DNA of 64,000 nucleotides, taken from contig NZ_JADKYB010000030.1 in the NCBI RefSeq assembly GCF_016918855.1, positions 1 through 64,000 of the forward strand, in the 5' to 3' direction. Below, one piece after another: positions 14,937 through 23,166 of the stretch (positions are counted from its first letter, which is position 1; each line of letters opens with the position of its first letter). The position numbers and the translations under genes were made by a program. A model generated the notes under the pieces. The model did no database searches, had not been told where the DNA came from, and saw nothing but the letters and a program-made list of their open reading frames with translations. The stretch is from Actinacidiphila acididurans. GTDB lineage: Bacteria > Actinomycetota > Actinomycetes > Streptomycetales > Streptomycetaceae.

Positions 14937-15326
14937 ATGACGGATCGTACCGAGACCAAGCCCAGGCGCACGACCAACAACGCGCCGATTCCGATGCCCG
15001 GCCGGCTGGCCGTGGACTTCTACGACAACCTGCTGAAGGCCCAGAAGCAGGGCCCCCTCGATCAGCAGCGGCCCGGCACCGCGGTCACCGCGACCGGCCG
15101 GATCACCCTGGTGAAGCCGCTGGACAGTGGCCGCGTCCACGTGGTCCTGACCGACACCGACAAGAACTCCGCCCTGATCGACTTCGGCCCGTCCGCGGCG
15201 GACAAGGTCTGGCCCCTGCTGAAGCAGGGCGCCCGGCTCACCGTCGCCGGCCACGTGACCGGCGCCCGCCCCTTGGTCCCGGCCGGCATCGCCGGCTACG
15301 ACGCCCAGATCGCGGGTGCCCGGTGA
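14937..15326 (+). CDS. hypothetical protein, possible OB-fold
   Basis: First gene of the rightward module, 129 residues. After a basic tail, residues 48-115 alternate beta strands (VTATGRITLVKPL, GRVHVVLTDTDKNSALIDF, ARLTVAGHVTGARP) in a way that suggests an OB-fold nucleic-acid-binding domain; this is pattern reading only. GGAGGAG stands about ten bases before the ATG. It is coupled by a GTGA overlap to the HNH-type gene downstream, hinting at a DNA-related job. Confidence 0.6.
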   Translation: MTDRTETKPRRTTNNAPIPMPGRLAVDFYDNLLKAQKQGPLDQQRPGTAVTATGRITLVKPLDSGRVHVVLTDTDKNSALIDFGPSAADKVWPLLKQGARLTVAGHVTGARPLVPAGIAGYDAQIAGAR

Positions 15327-16036
15327 CCGCCCCCACCATCGCCCCGGCGGCGCGGCCCGTCCCGAAGCCGGCACCCCGGGGGCAGCACATGGGCCGGATC
15401 ACCGAATGCGGCCCGCTCGTCCCGGACAGCATGGCGACTGGCGTCATGACGCTCCCGACCGGCCGTACGATCCGGTGGCGCGCCTCCGCCGACTTGGTGC
15501 TGGAGTGCGCCGAGGCGTTCAACGGCTCCCGGATCGTTGCGTCGGGCCACATCCTCCACAACGGCACGATGAACATCGGCTCCGTCCGTGCCGCGTTGCC
15601 GGGGGAGTGGGAGCGGCGCATCGCCGACATCATTGCGAGCCGCTACAGCGAGCCCCGGCAGGACCCGGCGCAGGAGCTGAAGCGCCGCGAAGACATCACC
15701 CGGGTGCTCACCACCTTGGTCGAGGAGACGGTCGCCAGCCGTCCCCTGGACCCGGAGAAGGTTGCCAAGTCCGCGAAGGCGGCGGCCGCGAAGCGCAAGA
15801 AGAAGATCGCGCTCGCCGAACGGGACGGTCTGGAGTGCGCCCTGTGCCACCGGCCGCTCTCCAACGCCTTGGAGGGCCGACTGCACCACATGGTCCCGTA
15901 CGAGCTGTACCCGACGTGGGCCAACTCGGCACTGGTCTTGGCCTGCCCCGACTGCCACGAGAACACGGCCAAGCGGGTGCCGATCCTCATGGCCCTGCTG
16001 ATCGCCCGTGTCTTCGGGATCGAGGCGTCCCAGTGA
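15323..16036 (+). CDS. HNH-type zinc nuclease-like protein
   Basis: Protein of 237 residues. The C-terminal region has the HNH arrangement: CALC (Cys172, Cys175), LHHMVPYE (His188-His189), a later Asn in WANSALVL, and CPDCHENT (Cys208, Cys211, His212). The two Cys pairs would hold a structural zinc and the His pair would act in cleavage. Residues 1-140 form a separate domain I do not recognise. GTG 15323 overlaps the upstream TGA. It lies in the plasmid-transfer half, far from the terminase, so it may act in transfer or defence rather than packaging. Confidence 0.7.
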   Translation: MTAPTIAPAARPVPKPAPRGQHMGRITECGPLVPDSMATGVMTLPTGRTIRWRASADLVLECAEAFNGSRIVASGHILHNGTMNIGSVRAALPGEWERRIADIIASRYSEPRQDPAQELKRREDITRVLTTLVEETVASRPLDPEKVAKSAKAAAAKRKKKIALAERDGLECALCHRPLSNALEGRLHHMVPYELYPTWANSALVLACPDCHENTAKRVPILMALLIARVFGIEASQ

Positions 16037-16488
16037 CCGCCCCCGCCCCCGCCGCCACGGTGGTGCCGCCGCTGGACGACGAGATCGAGGGCATCGCCGA
16101 CGACCTCACCGGCATCCACCCGGGCGTGGACTTGATCCGCGACGGTCTCCTGACCCTGGTCCAGAGCGGCCTGACCCGCGGTCAGACCCTCACGGTCCTC
16201 GCCACCCTCGGCGGGTCCGAGGGCGCCGATGTCGTCAGCCTCCTCGCCGCCGTGATCGCCCGACTCGCGAACCCCGACGCCAACCCCGGCCTGGCCGGCC
16301 CCGGTGGACTGTCCGCCGGGGACGGCGACAACGCCCGCCGGATCGGCGAGGCCATCGTCACGGATGTTGCCTACTCCTGGCCCCGCGACCTCGTCGGGGA
16401 CGCCATCGCCCACATCGACCCCTACGCCCCCGCCCCCTACCCCGCCGACACGCACCACGACGTGGCGAAGGGAGGCGAAACGCGATGA
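16033..16488 (+). CDS. hypothetical acidic protein
   Basis: Protein of 151 residues, acidic and helical in its first 70 residues (DDEIEGIADDLTGIHPGVDL), with no cysteine motifs or membrane segments. GTG start overlaps the upstream TGA, and its own stop overlaps the ATG of a 24-residue reading frame. Family not recognised. Confidence 0.62.
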   Translation: MTAPAPAATVVPPLDDEIEGIADDLTGIHPGVDLIRDGLLTLVQSGLTRGQTLTVLATLGGSEGADVVSLLAAVIARLANPDANPGLAGPGGLSAGDGDNARRIGEAIVTDVAYSWPRDLVGDAIAHIDPYAPAPYPADTHHDVAKGGETR

Positions 16489-16559
16489 CGGACGAGGAGC
16501 GCGCCGAGCTCAGCCGCCGGGTCGCTGAGGCGAACAAGCGCAGCGGAAACGGCCGCTGA
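16485..16559 (+). CDS. 24-residue small protein
   Basis: A short reading frame, MTDEERAELSRRVAEANKRS and four more residues. ATG overlaps the preceding TGA and a GGGAGG ribosome site lies nine bases before. The sequence is a single charged helix. The strong coupling and ribosome site make translation plausible; function unknown. A terminator-like hairpin follows eight bases later. Confidence 0.52.
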   Translation: MTDEERAELSRRVAEANKRSGNGR

Positions 16560-16566
16560 CCAGACC

Positions 16567-16602
16567 GGGGCCCGGCGGACAGTCGCAGCACCGCCGGGCC
16601 CC
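16567..16602 (+). terminator. terminator-like hairpin
   Basis: Perfect 12-bp arms GGGGCCCGGCGG / CCGCCGGGCCCC with a 12-base loop, right after the operon starting at 14937. It probably reduces read-through into the next gene at 16745. The 16603-16744 stretch holds no other feature I can support. Confidence 0.68.
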
Positions 16603-16744
16603 ACCCCCCACCGTGCACCACCCGCCCCCCGCGCCTGATGGCCGCGGTGTCGCCCCCGGGCCCCGCCCGGCCGGGGACGGCACCGGCCCCTCAGCACCCG
16701 CAGATAACCCGCTCCGACCTCGAACCCCGGAAGGACTCCCGATC

Positions 16745-17248
16745 ATGCCGCTCGCCATTCGGGCACTCATCGCCCCCCGCAAGCGAGGCCACACCTACGG
16801 CTTCAGCCGGATCGAAGAGTGGCGCCACCTGCGCGACTTCAACCGCCGATGCAAGCAGATGCGAAACAACCCTCCCGACGCTCCCCTCGCTATCGAGATC
16901 GAAGGTGAGGACGTCAAAGCGATCGAGGCCATGGTCTGGGCCTGCGACGACTCGTGGAACCGCAACCGCCCCGACGCCCCCATGTACCACGACGACCTGG
17001 TCAAGCAGCTGTACGAGCGAGTCGGCGCGGCCACCACGACCGATGCCGCGCAGATGACCGTGCCGCTGTACGAGTACGAGATCAGCAGCCTGGAACTGAT
17101 GCTGCCTCTCCTCAGCCGGTACGGCGGCGCCGCTGACAACCGGGCCGCCCGGCACCTGCTCAACAAACTGCACGCCCTTCAGGGACGGGCCCGCGTCATG
17201 CGGACTTTGGGCGGCATCCCCGTAACCCGCCCCGCGATCGAACGCTGA
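16745..17248 (+). CDS. hypothetical protein
   Basis: Protein of 167 residues, mainly helical, unknown family. Residues 20-90 are charged (EEWRHLRDFNRRCKQMRNN), and the C-terminal part has RYGGAADNRAARHLLNKLHA. ATG 16745 has a GGAAGGA site upstream; earlier in-frame starts only translate the terminator region. It is flanked by hairpins on both sides and so may be a single-gene unit. Confidence 0.64.
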   Translation: MPLAIRALIAPRKRGHTYGFSRIEEWRHLRDFNRRCKQMRNNPPDAPLAIEIEGEDVKAIEAMVWACDDSWNRNRPDAPMYHDDLVKQLYERVGAATTTDAAQMTVPLYEYEISSLELMLPLLSRYGGAADNRAARHLLNKLHALQGRARVMRTLGGIPVTRPAIER

Positions 17249-17259
17249 CCGTGCCCTTG

Positions 17260-17285
17260 ACCCCCGGCCCACACGGACCGGGGGT
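17260..17285 (+). terminator. short terminator-like hairpin
   Basis: Arms ACCCCCGG and CCGGGGGT (8 bp) with a 10-base loop, 12 bases after the stop of the 16745 gene. It is the only structure in the 99-base gap before the next start. Confidence 0.55.
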
Positions 17286-17347
17286 GACGAGAACGGCCAG
17301 CACTCACCCGCCAAATCCGCCGAACCGACCAGGAGACCCAGCTCCCG

Positions 17348-17932
17348 ATGACCAGCACCCTCACCCGCCTCGGCGCCTTCGGCGTCCTGCGGCAGGAGGC
17401 CGCGGCGCTGCTGCCCGGCACCTCCGCCCGGCACCACCGCCGCGCCTACCGCGAGAACGTCGCACGCCTCATCGATCTGTGGGACGAGCTCGACCAGACC
17501 TGGCGCGCGGACGCCTGCGAACTCATCCTCAACGACCTCGCCGACACCCTGTCCCGCCTCGGCCGCGCCTACCGCGAGGGATGGCGCGGCCGGCGCGGCA
17601 CCCGCCAGATCGCCGCCGACTACGACACCTCCGCCACCCTGCTGGAACTGATCGCCACCACCGAACAGAAGCCGCCGGCCCGCCGCAAGCACGCCTCGCA
17701 GGACTGGGAGGACGCCTTCGGCGACACCCTCGACGACCTCGCCTACACCTTCGCCCTGGACGAGCGCGCCGCCACCCTCACCCGCCTCTACCTGGCCGCC
17801 CACACCGCCATCGGCGACCCGGCCGACGTCATCGCCCGACTTTCCACCGCCTACTGCCGCGCCCACATCAACCGCCAGGCCAACGCCACCACCACCGACC
17901 TGGAGAACGCCTTCGGGGAGGCGGTCCGGTGA
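17348..17932 (+). CDS. hypothetical helical protein
   Basis: Protein of 194 residues, almost entirely amphipathic helices (HRRAYRENVARLIDLWDELD, CELILNDLADTLSRLGRAYR). No metal site or membrane segment is visible. Its stop overlaps the GTG of the next gene. It opens a run of six overlapping genes that ends with the Spd-like membrane protein, so it may take part in transfer. Family not recognised. Confidence 0.63.
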   Translation: MTSTLTRLGAFGVLRQEAAALLPGTSARHHRRAYRENVARLIDLWDELDQTWRADACELILNDLADTLSRLGRAYREGWRGRRGTRQIAADYDTSATLLELIATTEQKPPARRKHASQDWEDAFGDTLDDLAYTFALDERAATLTRLYLAAHTAIGDPADVIARLSTAYCRAHINRQANATTTDLENAFGEAVR

Positions 17933-18195
17933 CCCCCGCCGACGCGCACGCCCTCGCCATGGCCGAGCAGACCGGCGCCGACGGCATCTACACCGACTGG
18001 CACCAGGCCCTGAAGGACGCGGCCGCCACCTGGGGCGCCGAAGGCCAGGCCCGCCCTTCCGGCCTCACCGCCCGCGGCGAGCAGGCCCTCGCCAGTCTCA
18101 CCGACCGGCTCGGCCTCACCACGTCGACCACCACCACGGCCGCCACGACCACCGGCCGTACGGACGCCGCCGCGGCGGGACGGAGCGCCGCCTGA
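17929..18195 (+). CDS. small hypothetical protein
   Basis: Protein of 88 residues from a GTG that overlaps the upstream TGA. The first 60 residues are helical (ALKDAAATWGAEGQARPSGL), and the rest is a Thr/Ala-rich low-complexity tail. Stop and next ATG share a base (TGATG). Function unknown. Confidence 0.6.
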   Translation: MTPADAHALAMAEQTGADGIYTDWHQALKDAAATWGAEGQARPSGLTARGEQALASLTDRLGLTTSTTTTAATTTGRTDAAAAGRSAA

Positions 18196-18857
18196 TGACC
18201 ACCACCATCCAACCCACCGCGACCCCGGCCACCCCGGTGTTCGCGACGGTGCCGGCCAACCTCCCCGAGAACACGATCGCCGTATTCGGGACCCTGGGCG
18301 GCACGGTCGTCGCACTCACGAAGGACCCCGAGACCTTCCGCACCAACACGGCGGCGTTCGCCTGGGTGTGCCTGGGCTGCGGCTCCCAGTCCGCCTACGC
18401 CCACCCCCGGGAAACCGCCCGCGACAGCGCCAACGGGCACGCCGGCCAGTGCCGCTCCCTGCCCATGCCCCCGGCGCCCGCGCCGATCCTTGCGCAGGTC
18501 GAGATCACCTCCTTCGGCTACCTCCACGGCACACCCCCCACCGCCCACATCACCGTCGACCTCCGCCACCACTACCGCGACCCCCACGTACGCCCCGAAC
18601 TGCGCCACCTCACCGCCCACGACCAGACCGTCCGCGACACCGTCCTCGGCACGGCCGGCATCCCGGCCCTCCTCGACTCCCTCACCGCCACCATCGCCGC
18701 CTACGCCGCCGGCCCCCGCACCGGACCCATCACCATCGCCGTCGGCTGCGCCGGCGGACGCCACCGGGCCGCGACCGTCGCCGCCGAACTCGCCCACCGC
18801 ATCCCCGGCGCCACCCTCATCCACCGCGACCTCCACCAGTCCGTCGTGGAGCGGTAA
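18195..18857 (+). CDS. RapZ C-terminal-domain protein
   Basis: Protein of 220 residues. Residues 98-215 match the C-terminal domain of RapZ: SFGYLHGTPP, VDLRHHYRDPHVRPELRHLT, then ITIAVGCAGGRHRAATVAAE and a closing HRDLHQ. In full-length RapZ this domain follows a P-loop ATPase and binds small RNAs or signalling metabolites; here the ATPase is absent and is replaced by a short N-terminus with a CLGC pair. It is embedded in the transfer operon, so a role in RNA or phosphosugar sensing during transfer is possible but unproven. Confidence 0.72.
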   Translation: MTTTIQPTATPATPVFATVPANLPENTIAVFGTLGGTVVALTKDPETFRTNTAAFAWVCLGCGSQSAYAHPRETARDSANGHAGQCRSLPMPPAPAPILAQVEITSFGYLHGTPPTAHITVDLRHHYRDPHVRPELRHLTAHDQTVRDTVLGTAGIPALLDSLTATIAAYAAGPRTGPITIAVGCAGGRHRAATVAAELAHRIPGATLIHRDLHQSVVER

Positions 18858-18982
18858 TGGCCGACTCCGACCCCACCGGCCTCCACGACGGCGCCAACAA
18901 CCCCCCGGCATCCCCCGACCCGCCCCAATACCCCACCCCCGCACCCACGATCGTCGACGACGAGGAGGCCAAACCCCAATGA
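18857..18982 (+). CDS. 41-residue acidic proline-rich protein
   Basis: Reading frame MADSDPTGLHDGANNPPASP continuing to DDEEAKPQ. The ATG overlaps the preceding TAA, and the TGA overlaps the next ATG. It is disordered in composition. The double overlap suggests it is translated to couple the RapZ-C-like gene with the Spd-like gene. Confidence 0.5.
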   Translation: MADSDPTGLHDGANNPPASPDPPQYPTPAPTIVDDEEAKPQ

Positions 18983-20103
18983 CCACCGCCCCGCCCGCCC
19001 CGCAGGCCCGGCCCAACCCGGCCGACCCGCCCGCCGCCACCCCGCGGCACGGCGGGACGGGGCTCCCGACCATAACCACACCCCCCACCCACAAGCCCCC
19101 GGCGCCCGCAGAGCCGAGCACCATTCAGCAGGCCAGCGTGGCCCACCACGAACACCGCATCGCCACCCTGGAAGCCCACGCCGCCGCCATGACGAACAGC
19201 GCCCCCACCCCCCGGCCCCGCACCACCCCGGCACCGGCCAGCAGCCCCGAGAAGCAGACCGAGCCCAAGCGGCCCCTCGTCGACCGCTTCGGCCCCAAGG
19301 TCGCCCTCGCCGCCGCCGTCGGCCTCACCGCCTCCGGCGAATACCAGCTCGCCCACCTCGTCGGCTTCCCCGGCATCATCGCCGCCCTCCTCCCCACCGC
19401 CATCGACGTGTACGTCATCCAGGCCATGCGCCGCCACCGCGACGTCGCCGCCGCCCTCATCCTCATGGTCGCCACCAACGCCCTCTACCACCTCGCCGCC
19501 GCCGGCCTCTTCGGCGTCACCTCCCACCCGGCCGCCAGCCACATCGCCTACACCGCGAAGTGGTGGCTCATCGTTGCGGTCGCCGCCGTCGCCCCGTTCA
19601 TCGTCTGGCGCATCCACCGCATCACCGAGACCAAGACCCAGTCTCACCGCCGCGCCGCCGCACGAGAGACCACGGCGGAGACCAGTCCCCGCACCGAGAC
19701 CACGGGGACCGAGACTCAGGTCTCCACCCGCGAGACCAGCCGTGAGACCGCGCTGGAAACCAAGCGTGAGACCGAGACCAGGGCGCCCGAGACCAGCGAG
19801 ACCAACCACCGGGAGACCCCAGTCCCGCAGACGGTGCGCGAGACCAAGCCCACGGAGACCAAGACTGAGACCCGCTCTCCCCGCCCGGTCCCGACCCGCC
19901 GAACCAGCGAGACCACCACCCCGACCGTCACCGGAATCGGAGACCGCGAGACCGAGATCAACCACCTCCTGGACCTCATGCGGTCTCGCGGAGGCGCCGA
20001 CAAGGTCTCCCTCGACGACGCCATCACCGAGACCGGGCGGCCGCGGTCCACGGCCGCCAAGCGCCTCGCCACCGCGCGAGACCTCTACGCCAAGACCGCC
20101 TGA
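18979..20103 (+). CDS. Spd-like/DUF2637 membrane protein with Glu-Thr repeats
   Basis: Protein of 374 residues. A Pro-rich N-terminus (1-95) precedes the membrane part (about 100-200: KVALAAAVGLTASGEY, IIAALLPTAIDVYVI, AAALILMVATNALYHLAAAG, WWLIVAVAAVAPFIVW), four helices as in DUF2637 and plasmid-spread (Spd) proteins of Streptomyces. Residues 208-325 are a repetitive tail with about 20 Glu-Thr pairs. The end (EINHLLDLMRSRGGADKVSL, then RSTAAKRLATARDLY) looks like a winged helix. It lies just upstream of the TraB-type gene, and its DNA carries many GAGACC hexamers. I infer a role in intramycelial plasmid spread. Confidence 0.76.
   Translation: MTTAPPAPQARPNPADPPAATPRHGGTGLPTITTPPTHKPPAPAEPSTIQQASVAHHEHRIATLEAHAAAMTNSAPTPRPRTTPAPASSPEKQTEPKRPLVDRFGPKVALAAAVGLTASGEYQLAHLVGFPGIIAALLPTAIDVYVIQAMRRHRDVAAALILMVATNALYHLAAAGLFGVTSHPAASHIAYTAKWWLIVAVAAVAPFIVWRIHRITETKTQSHRRAAARETTAETSPRTETTGTETQVSTRETSRETALETKRETETRAPETSETNHRETPVPQTVRETKPTETKTETRSPRPVPTRRTSETTTPTVTGIGDRETEINHLLDLMRSRGGADKVSLDDAITETGRPRSTAAKRLATARDLYAKTA
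19627..20083 (+). repeat. GAGACC hexamer cluster
   Basis: I count about 19 copies of GAGACC on the plus strand in 457 bases, plus three as GGTCTC. Most are in frame as Glu-Thr codons, but some are not (for example in the codons around 19939, 20003 and 20078), so the clustering is not only a protein repeat. The cluster ends about 780 bases before the TraB-type gene. Streptomyces TraB proteins bind short direct repeats, which makes this a candidate transfer site. Confidence 0.66.
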
Positions 20104-20126
20104 CCCTGCACCGAAGGAGTTTCGCC

Positions 20127-20783
20127 ATGGCCGCCCCCGACTACGACCTCCACCCCTCCGGCCCCGGCCCGCGCCGCCTGGCCCCCGCGGCACCGCCCCG
20201 GCCCACCGCCCCGCCGACACCCCCCACGCCCCCGGCCGCCGCCGGGCCGTCGCCGACCGCGCGGGCCCGCCACGAGCGGCGCGGCAAGACCGTGAACAAG
20301 ACCCGCAACGGCGGAGGCTTCAACCCGTCCTTCAACCCCGGCGTCAACATCACCGTCGTCAAGCAGAGCGGCGGCTCCGGAGGAAACGGCGCAGGCCAGG
20401 GCGGCACCACGGCCGGCCCGTCCGGCACCGGGTCGTCCGGCACCCCCGGGTCGGCCTTCATGAGCAACGAGGACATCCGCACCTTCGCCGAGCACGTCCG
20501 AAGGGGCGCCCGGGCCCGGGCCACGGAGCGGGCCATGGACGCCGAGCAACTCGAGGAAGTCCTGCGGCACATCCCCGACCTCAACGGCTCCATCGGGGGC
20601 GCCCGCATGCGGGCCCGCCGCGTCTCCAAGCACCTGAAGCGGATCGCCAAGGCCGAGCAGGTCATCGCCAAGGAAGCCGCCGCCGCGTACGCGTCCTTCG
20701 AGCGCGAGTACGACTCCAACGCCCGCACCGTCAGCAAGGGCCGCACCCCGCCCCCGCCCCGCGCAAAGTTCTCCTTCAACTGA
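20127..20783 (+). CDS. hypothetical transfer-operon protein
   Basis: Protein of 218 residues with two parts: a Pro/Gly-rich disordered N-terminus (1-110, with NITVVKQSGGSGGNGAGQGG) and a basic helical C-terminus (FAEHVRRGARARATERAMDA, then ARRVSKHLKRIAKAEQVIAK). It follows a good GAAGGAG site. Its place between the Spd-like gene and the TraB-type gene, and its basic helical domain, suggest an accessory DNA- or membrane-associated transfer protein. Family not recognised. Confidence 0.62.
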   Translation: MAAPDYDLHPSGPGPRRLAPAAPPRPTAPPTPPTPPAAAGPSPTARARHERRGKTVNKTRNGGGFNPSFNPGVNITVVKQSGGSGGNGAGQGGTTAGPSGTGSSGTPGSAFMSNEDIRTFAEHVRRGARARATERAMDAEQLEEVLRHIPDLNGSIGGARMRARRVSKHLKRIAKAEQVIAKEAAAAYASFEREYDSNARTVSKGRTPPPPRAKFSFN

Positions 20784-20808
20784 CCCCCGACCCGAACGCC
20801 CCGCACCC

Positions 20809-20870
20809 CTGACACCCATCCCACCTGCACTAACACCCCTCTGACAGGAGTCCTGACACCATGGCTGACA
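20809..20870 (+). promoter_or_regulatory. CTGACA direct repeats over the traB start
   Basis: CTGACA occurs at 20809, 20841, 20853 and 20865. The last three are spaced exactly 12 bases apart, and the GGAG ribosome site and ATG of the TraB-type gene lie inside them. Another copy (as TGTCAG) is at 14764-14769 in the gntR leader, and four more lie in 23183-23321. They may be repressor operators or TraB recognition repeats. Confidence 0.64.
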
Positions 20871-22882
20871 GCCTGAAGGCCGACCTCTGGAAGGCGGCGA
20901 AGCACCAGCGGACACGGCCGTGGCTGGCAGTCATCGCCGAACTCCCCGCCTCCGTCGGCGCCCACGCCCTATGGGGCCACAGCCCCCTCGCCGCCGCCGG
21001 ACTCACCGTCGCCTCCGGCCTCATGACCGCCACCACCTGGTGGGCCGGCAAAGGCACCAGCGACCAGCGGCGGCGCCACGCCACCCTCACCACCGGCGCC
21101 GCCAGCGGATTCCTCCTGCTCGGCACCATCACCAACCCGGTCAGCCCGTTCATGCTGTCCACCTGGGCCATCGGCGGGGCCGTCACCGCCGGCGGCTGGA
21201 ACATCCGGCAGATCCTCCGCACCAACCCCGACAACCAGCACGGCCAGCCGGCCGCGATCGAGCAGGGCATCCTCACCAAGGCCATCGGCCAGGCGAAGGT
21301 CCAGCTCAGGGGCACCCCGAAGGTCGAACCGAACAAGGTCACCGCGCCGATCCAACTCGCCCCCGGCGAGGTCACCACCGACGAACTCGGCAACCGCGTC
21401 AAGCACATCGCCGCCGAGTTCGGCGTGGCCCCCACTGCGGTGCGGATCCTGCCCGACCCCGACCGCGGCGACCGCGCCACCCTCGTCGTCGTCCCCCAGG
21501 ACATGCTCAAGCAGCCCACCGACTGGCCCGGCCCCTCCAGCCCCGGCGGCTCCATCACCGAAGCCATCCACATCGGCCTGTACGAGGACGGCGCCCCCGC
21601 CGTCCTGTGGTTCCCCTCCGGCCTGGGACGCAACGCCACCCACTTCCTCACCGCAGGCATGAACGGCTCCGGCAAGAGCGCGGGCCAGTCCGTCGCCATC
21701 ACCGAAGCCCTGACCAGGTGCGATGTCGTCGTGTGGGCCATCGACCCGTCCAAGGGCATGCAGACCTTCGCCCCGTTCCTGCCCTACCTGGACTGGGTCG
21801 AGATGACCCTCAAGGGCGGCGAAGCCATGATCTCCGCACTCTCGGACGTCATCACCGCCCGCGCCAACGAACTCGGCCGCAACGGCTTCAAGAACTGGAC
21901 CCCCGACGCGTTCGAGCAGCTCGGCATGCCCTACATCATCGTGTGGATCGAAGAGGCCGCGAAGTTCTTCCGCGAGGGCACCGAGATGGAAGGCCTGGTC
22001 ATGGAGGCCCGCTCCGCCGGGATCTCCGTCATCGTCTCCCTCCAGCGCCCGTCCTCCACCAGCATGCCCACTGACGTGCGGGAACAGCTCGGCGGCGCCC
22101 TCGTCTTCGGCGTCAAGGGCTCCACCACCGCCGACATGGCCCTGCCCGACGACGTCCGCGACGCCGGCGCCCGCCCCGAAGCCTGGGAGAACCGGCGCCC
22201 CGGCTACGCCTACCTCGTCGCCCCCGGCGTCGACGAGGACCGCTACGCCACCCCGCTGCGCACCTACCGCATCGACGACGACGCCATCGCCGGAGTCCTC
22301 GCCGTCACCCACCGCCCCACCCTCGACCCCGTCACCACCGCCGCCGCCGGCCAGGCATACGCCGACCGCACCATCTACGAGCCCGACGTCTACGCCCCTG
22401 ACACCGACCTGACCAGCACCGACACCCACACCGACGACTTCGGAGGGCCGGACATGCCGGGCGCCGACGACCTCGAGGACGCCATCCTCGCCAGCGTGGA
22501 ACGCGACATCCGCGCCGGAGAAGACGAGGACGACGACACCCCCGACCCCGTCGTCGACCCCACCAAGGAAATCCCCGCCCCCGCCACCACCTGGACCTTC
22601 GGCACCGCCACGGCGACCACCGCCAGCAGCAACGACGAGATCACCACCGAACAGGCCGTCGCCGCCGTCCACGCCCTCCTCGACGAATTCCGCAAGGCCG
22701 GCTACGACACCCTCGGCCCCCGCGACTTCAAGCCCTACCTCGGCGGCGACGGCTACATCGGCCGCTCCCGCGCCTGGCTCTCCCCGCGCCTGGCCGAACT
22801 CGCCGAACAGGGCATCCACCTCGCCGACACCGACACCCCCGGCGTCTACCGCCTCCTGTACCCCGAACTCCAGCCCGCCTGA
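20861..22882 (+). CDS. traB: TraB-type FtsK/SpoIIIE DNA translocase
   Basis: Protein of 673 residues. N-terminal hydrophobic segments (about 42-62 and 78-115) anchor it in the membrane. The ATPase core has Walker A GMNGSGKS (266-273) and Walker B YIIVWIEEA (358-366, Glu364-Glu365), the order and spacing of FtsK/SpoIIIE motors. Residues 600-672 form a winged helix (FRKAGYDTLGPRDFKPYL ending GVYRLL), like the gamma domain that reads DNA repeats. Streptomyces TraB moves double-stranded plasmid DNA between hyphae without a relaxase, which fits the absence of relaxase or type IV secretion genes here. A virion-packaging role is unlikely because a separate terminase is present. Confidence 0.88.
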   Translation: MADSLKADLWKAAKHQRTRPWLAVIAELPASVGAHALWGHSPLAAAGLTVASGLMTATTWWAGKGTSDQRRRHATLTTGAASGFLLLGTITNPVSPFMLSTWAIGGAVTAGGWNIRQILRTNPDNQHGQPAAIEQGILTKAIGQAKVQLRGTPKVEPNKVTAPIQLAPGEVTTDELGNRVKHIAAEFGVAPTAVRILPDPDRGDRATLVVVPQDMLKQPTDWPGPSSPGGSITEAIHIGLYEDGAPAVLWFPSGLGRNATHFLTAGMNGSGKSAGQSVAITEALTRCDVVVWAIDPSKGMQTFAPFLPYLDWVEMTLKGGEAMISALSDVITARANELGRNGFKNWTPDAFEQLGMPYIIVWIEEAAKFFREGTEMEGLVMEARSAGISVIVSLQRPSSTSMPTDVREQLGGALVFGVKGSTTADMALPDDVRDAGARPEAWENRRPGYAYLVAPGVDEDRYATPLRTYRIDDDAIAGVLAVTHRPTLDPVTTAAAGQAYADRTIYEPDVYAPDTDLTSTDTHTDDFGGPDMPGADDLEDAILASVERDIRAGEDEDDDTPDPVVDPTKEIPAPATTWTFGTATATTASSNDEITTEQAVAAVHALLDEFRKAGYDTLGPRDFKPYLGGDGYIGRSRAWLSPRLAELAEQGIHLADTDTPGVYRLLYPELQPA

Positions 22883-22899
22883 CCAGGAAGGACACCACC

Positions 22900-23166
22900 A
22901 TGGGCAACGCCCACTACACGATCACCCGCAACGGCGAGGAGATCGAAGCCGGCTACGCCGTCGAAACCGTCTGCGAGGAGTCCGGCTGCACCGAGCAGAT
23001 CGACCGCGGTCTCGGCTGCCTCTGCGGCCAGACCCCCGGCGGCGACGAGTACGGATGCGGCGGCTACTTCTGCGGCCAGCACCTGCACATCGGGCCCTCC
23101 GAGGACACCGGTGACCTGTGCGCCCGCTGCTACGACGCCGCCGACAACGAGGAGGCACCCGCCTGA
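22900..23166 (+). CDS. small Cys-rich protein
   Basis: Protein of 88 residues with many cysteines (CEESGC, CLCGQ, CGGYFCGQH, CARC), enough for two zinc sites. AGGAAGGA precedes the ATG. It directly follows the TraB-type gene and is followed by the noncoding repeat region at 23167-23371. Possibly a zinc-binding partner of transfer proteins; family unknown. Confidence 0.65.
   Translation: MGNAHYTITRNGEEIEAGYAVETVCEESGCTEQIDRGLGCLCGQTPGGDEYGCGGYFCGQHLHIGPSEDTGDLCARCYDAADNEEAPA

Noticed and set aside
20969..22819. 616-codon minus-strand frame opposite traB
   Set aside because: Gly/Val/Asp-rich shadow of the translocase gene, which has a full set of FtsK motifs on the plus strand.
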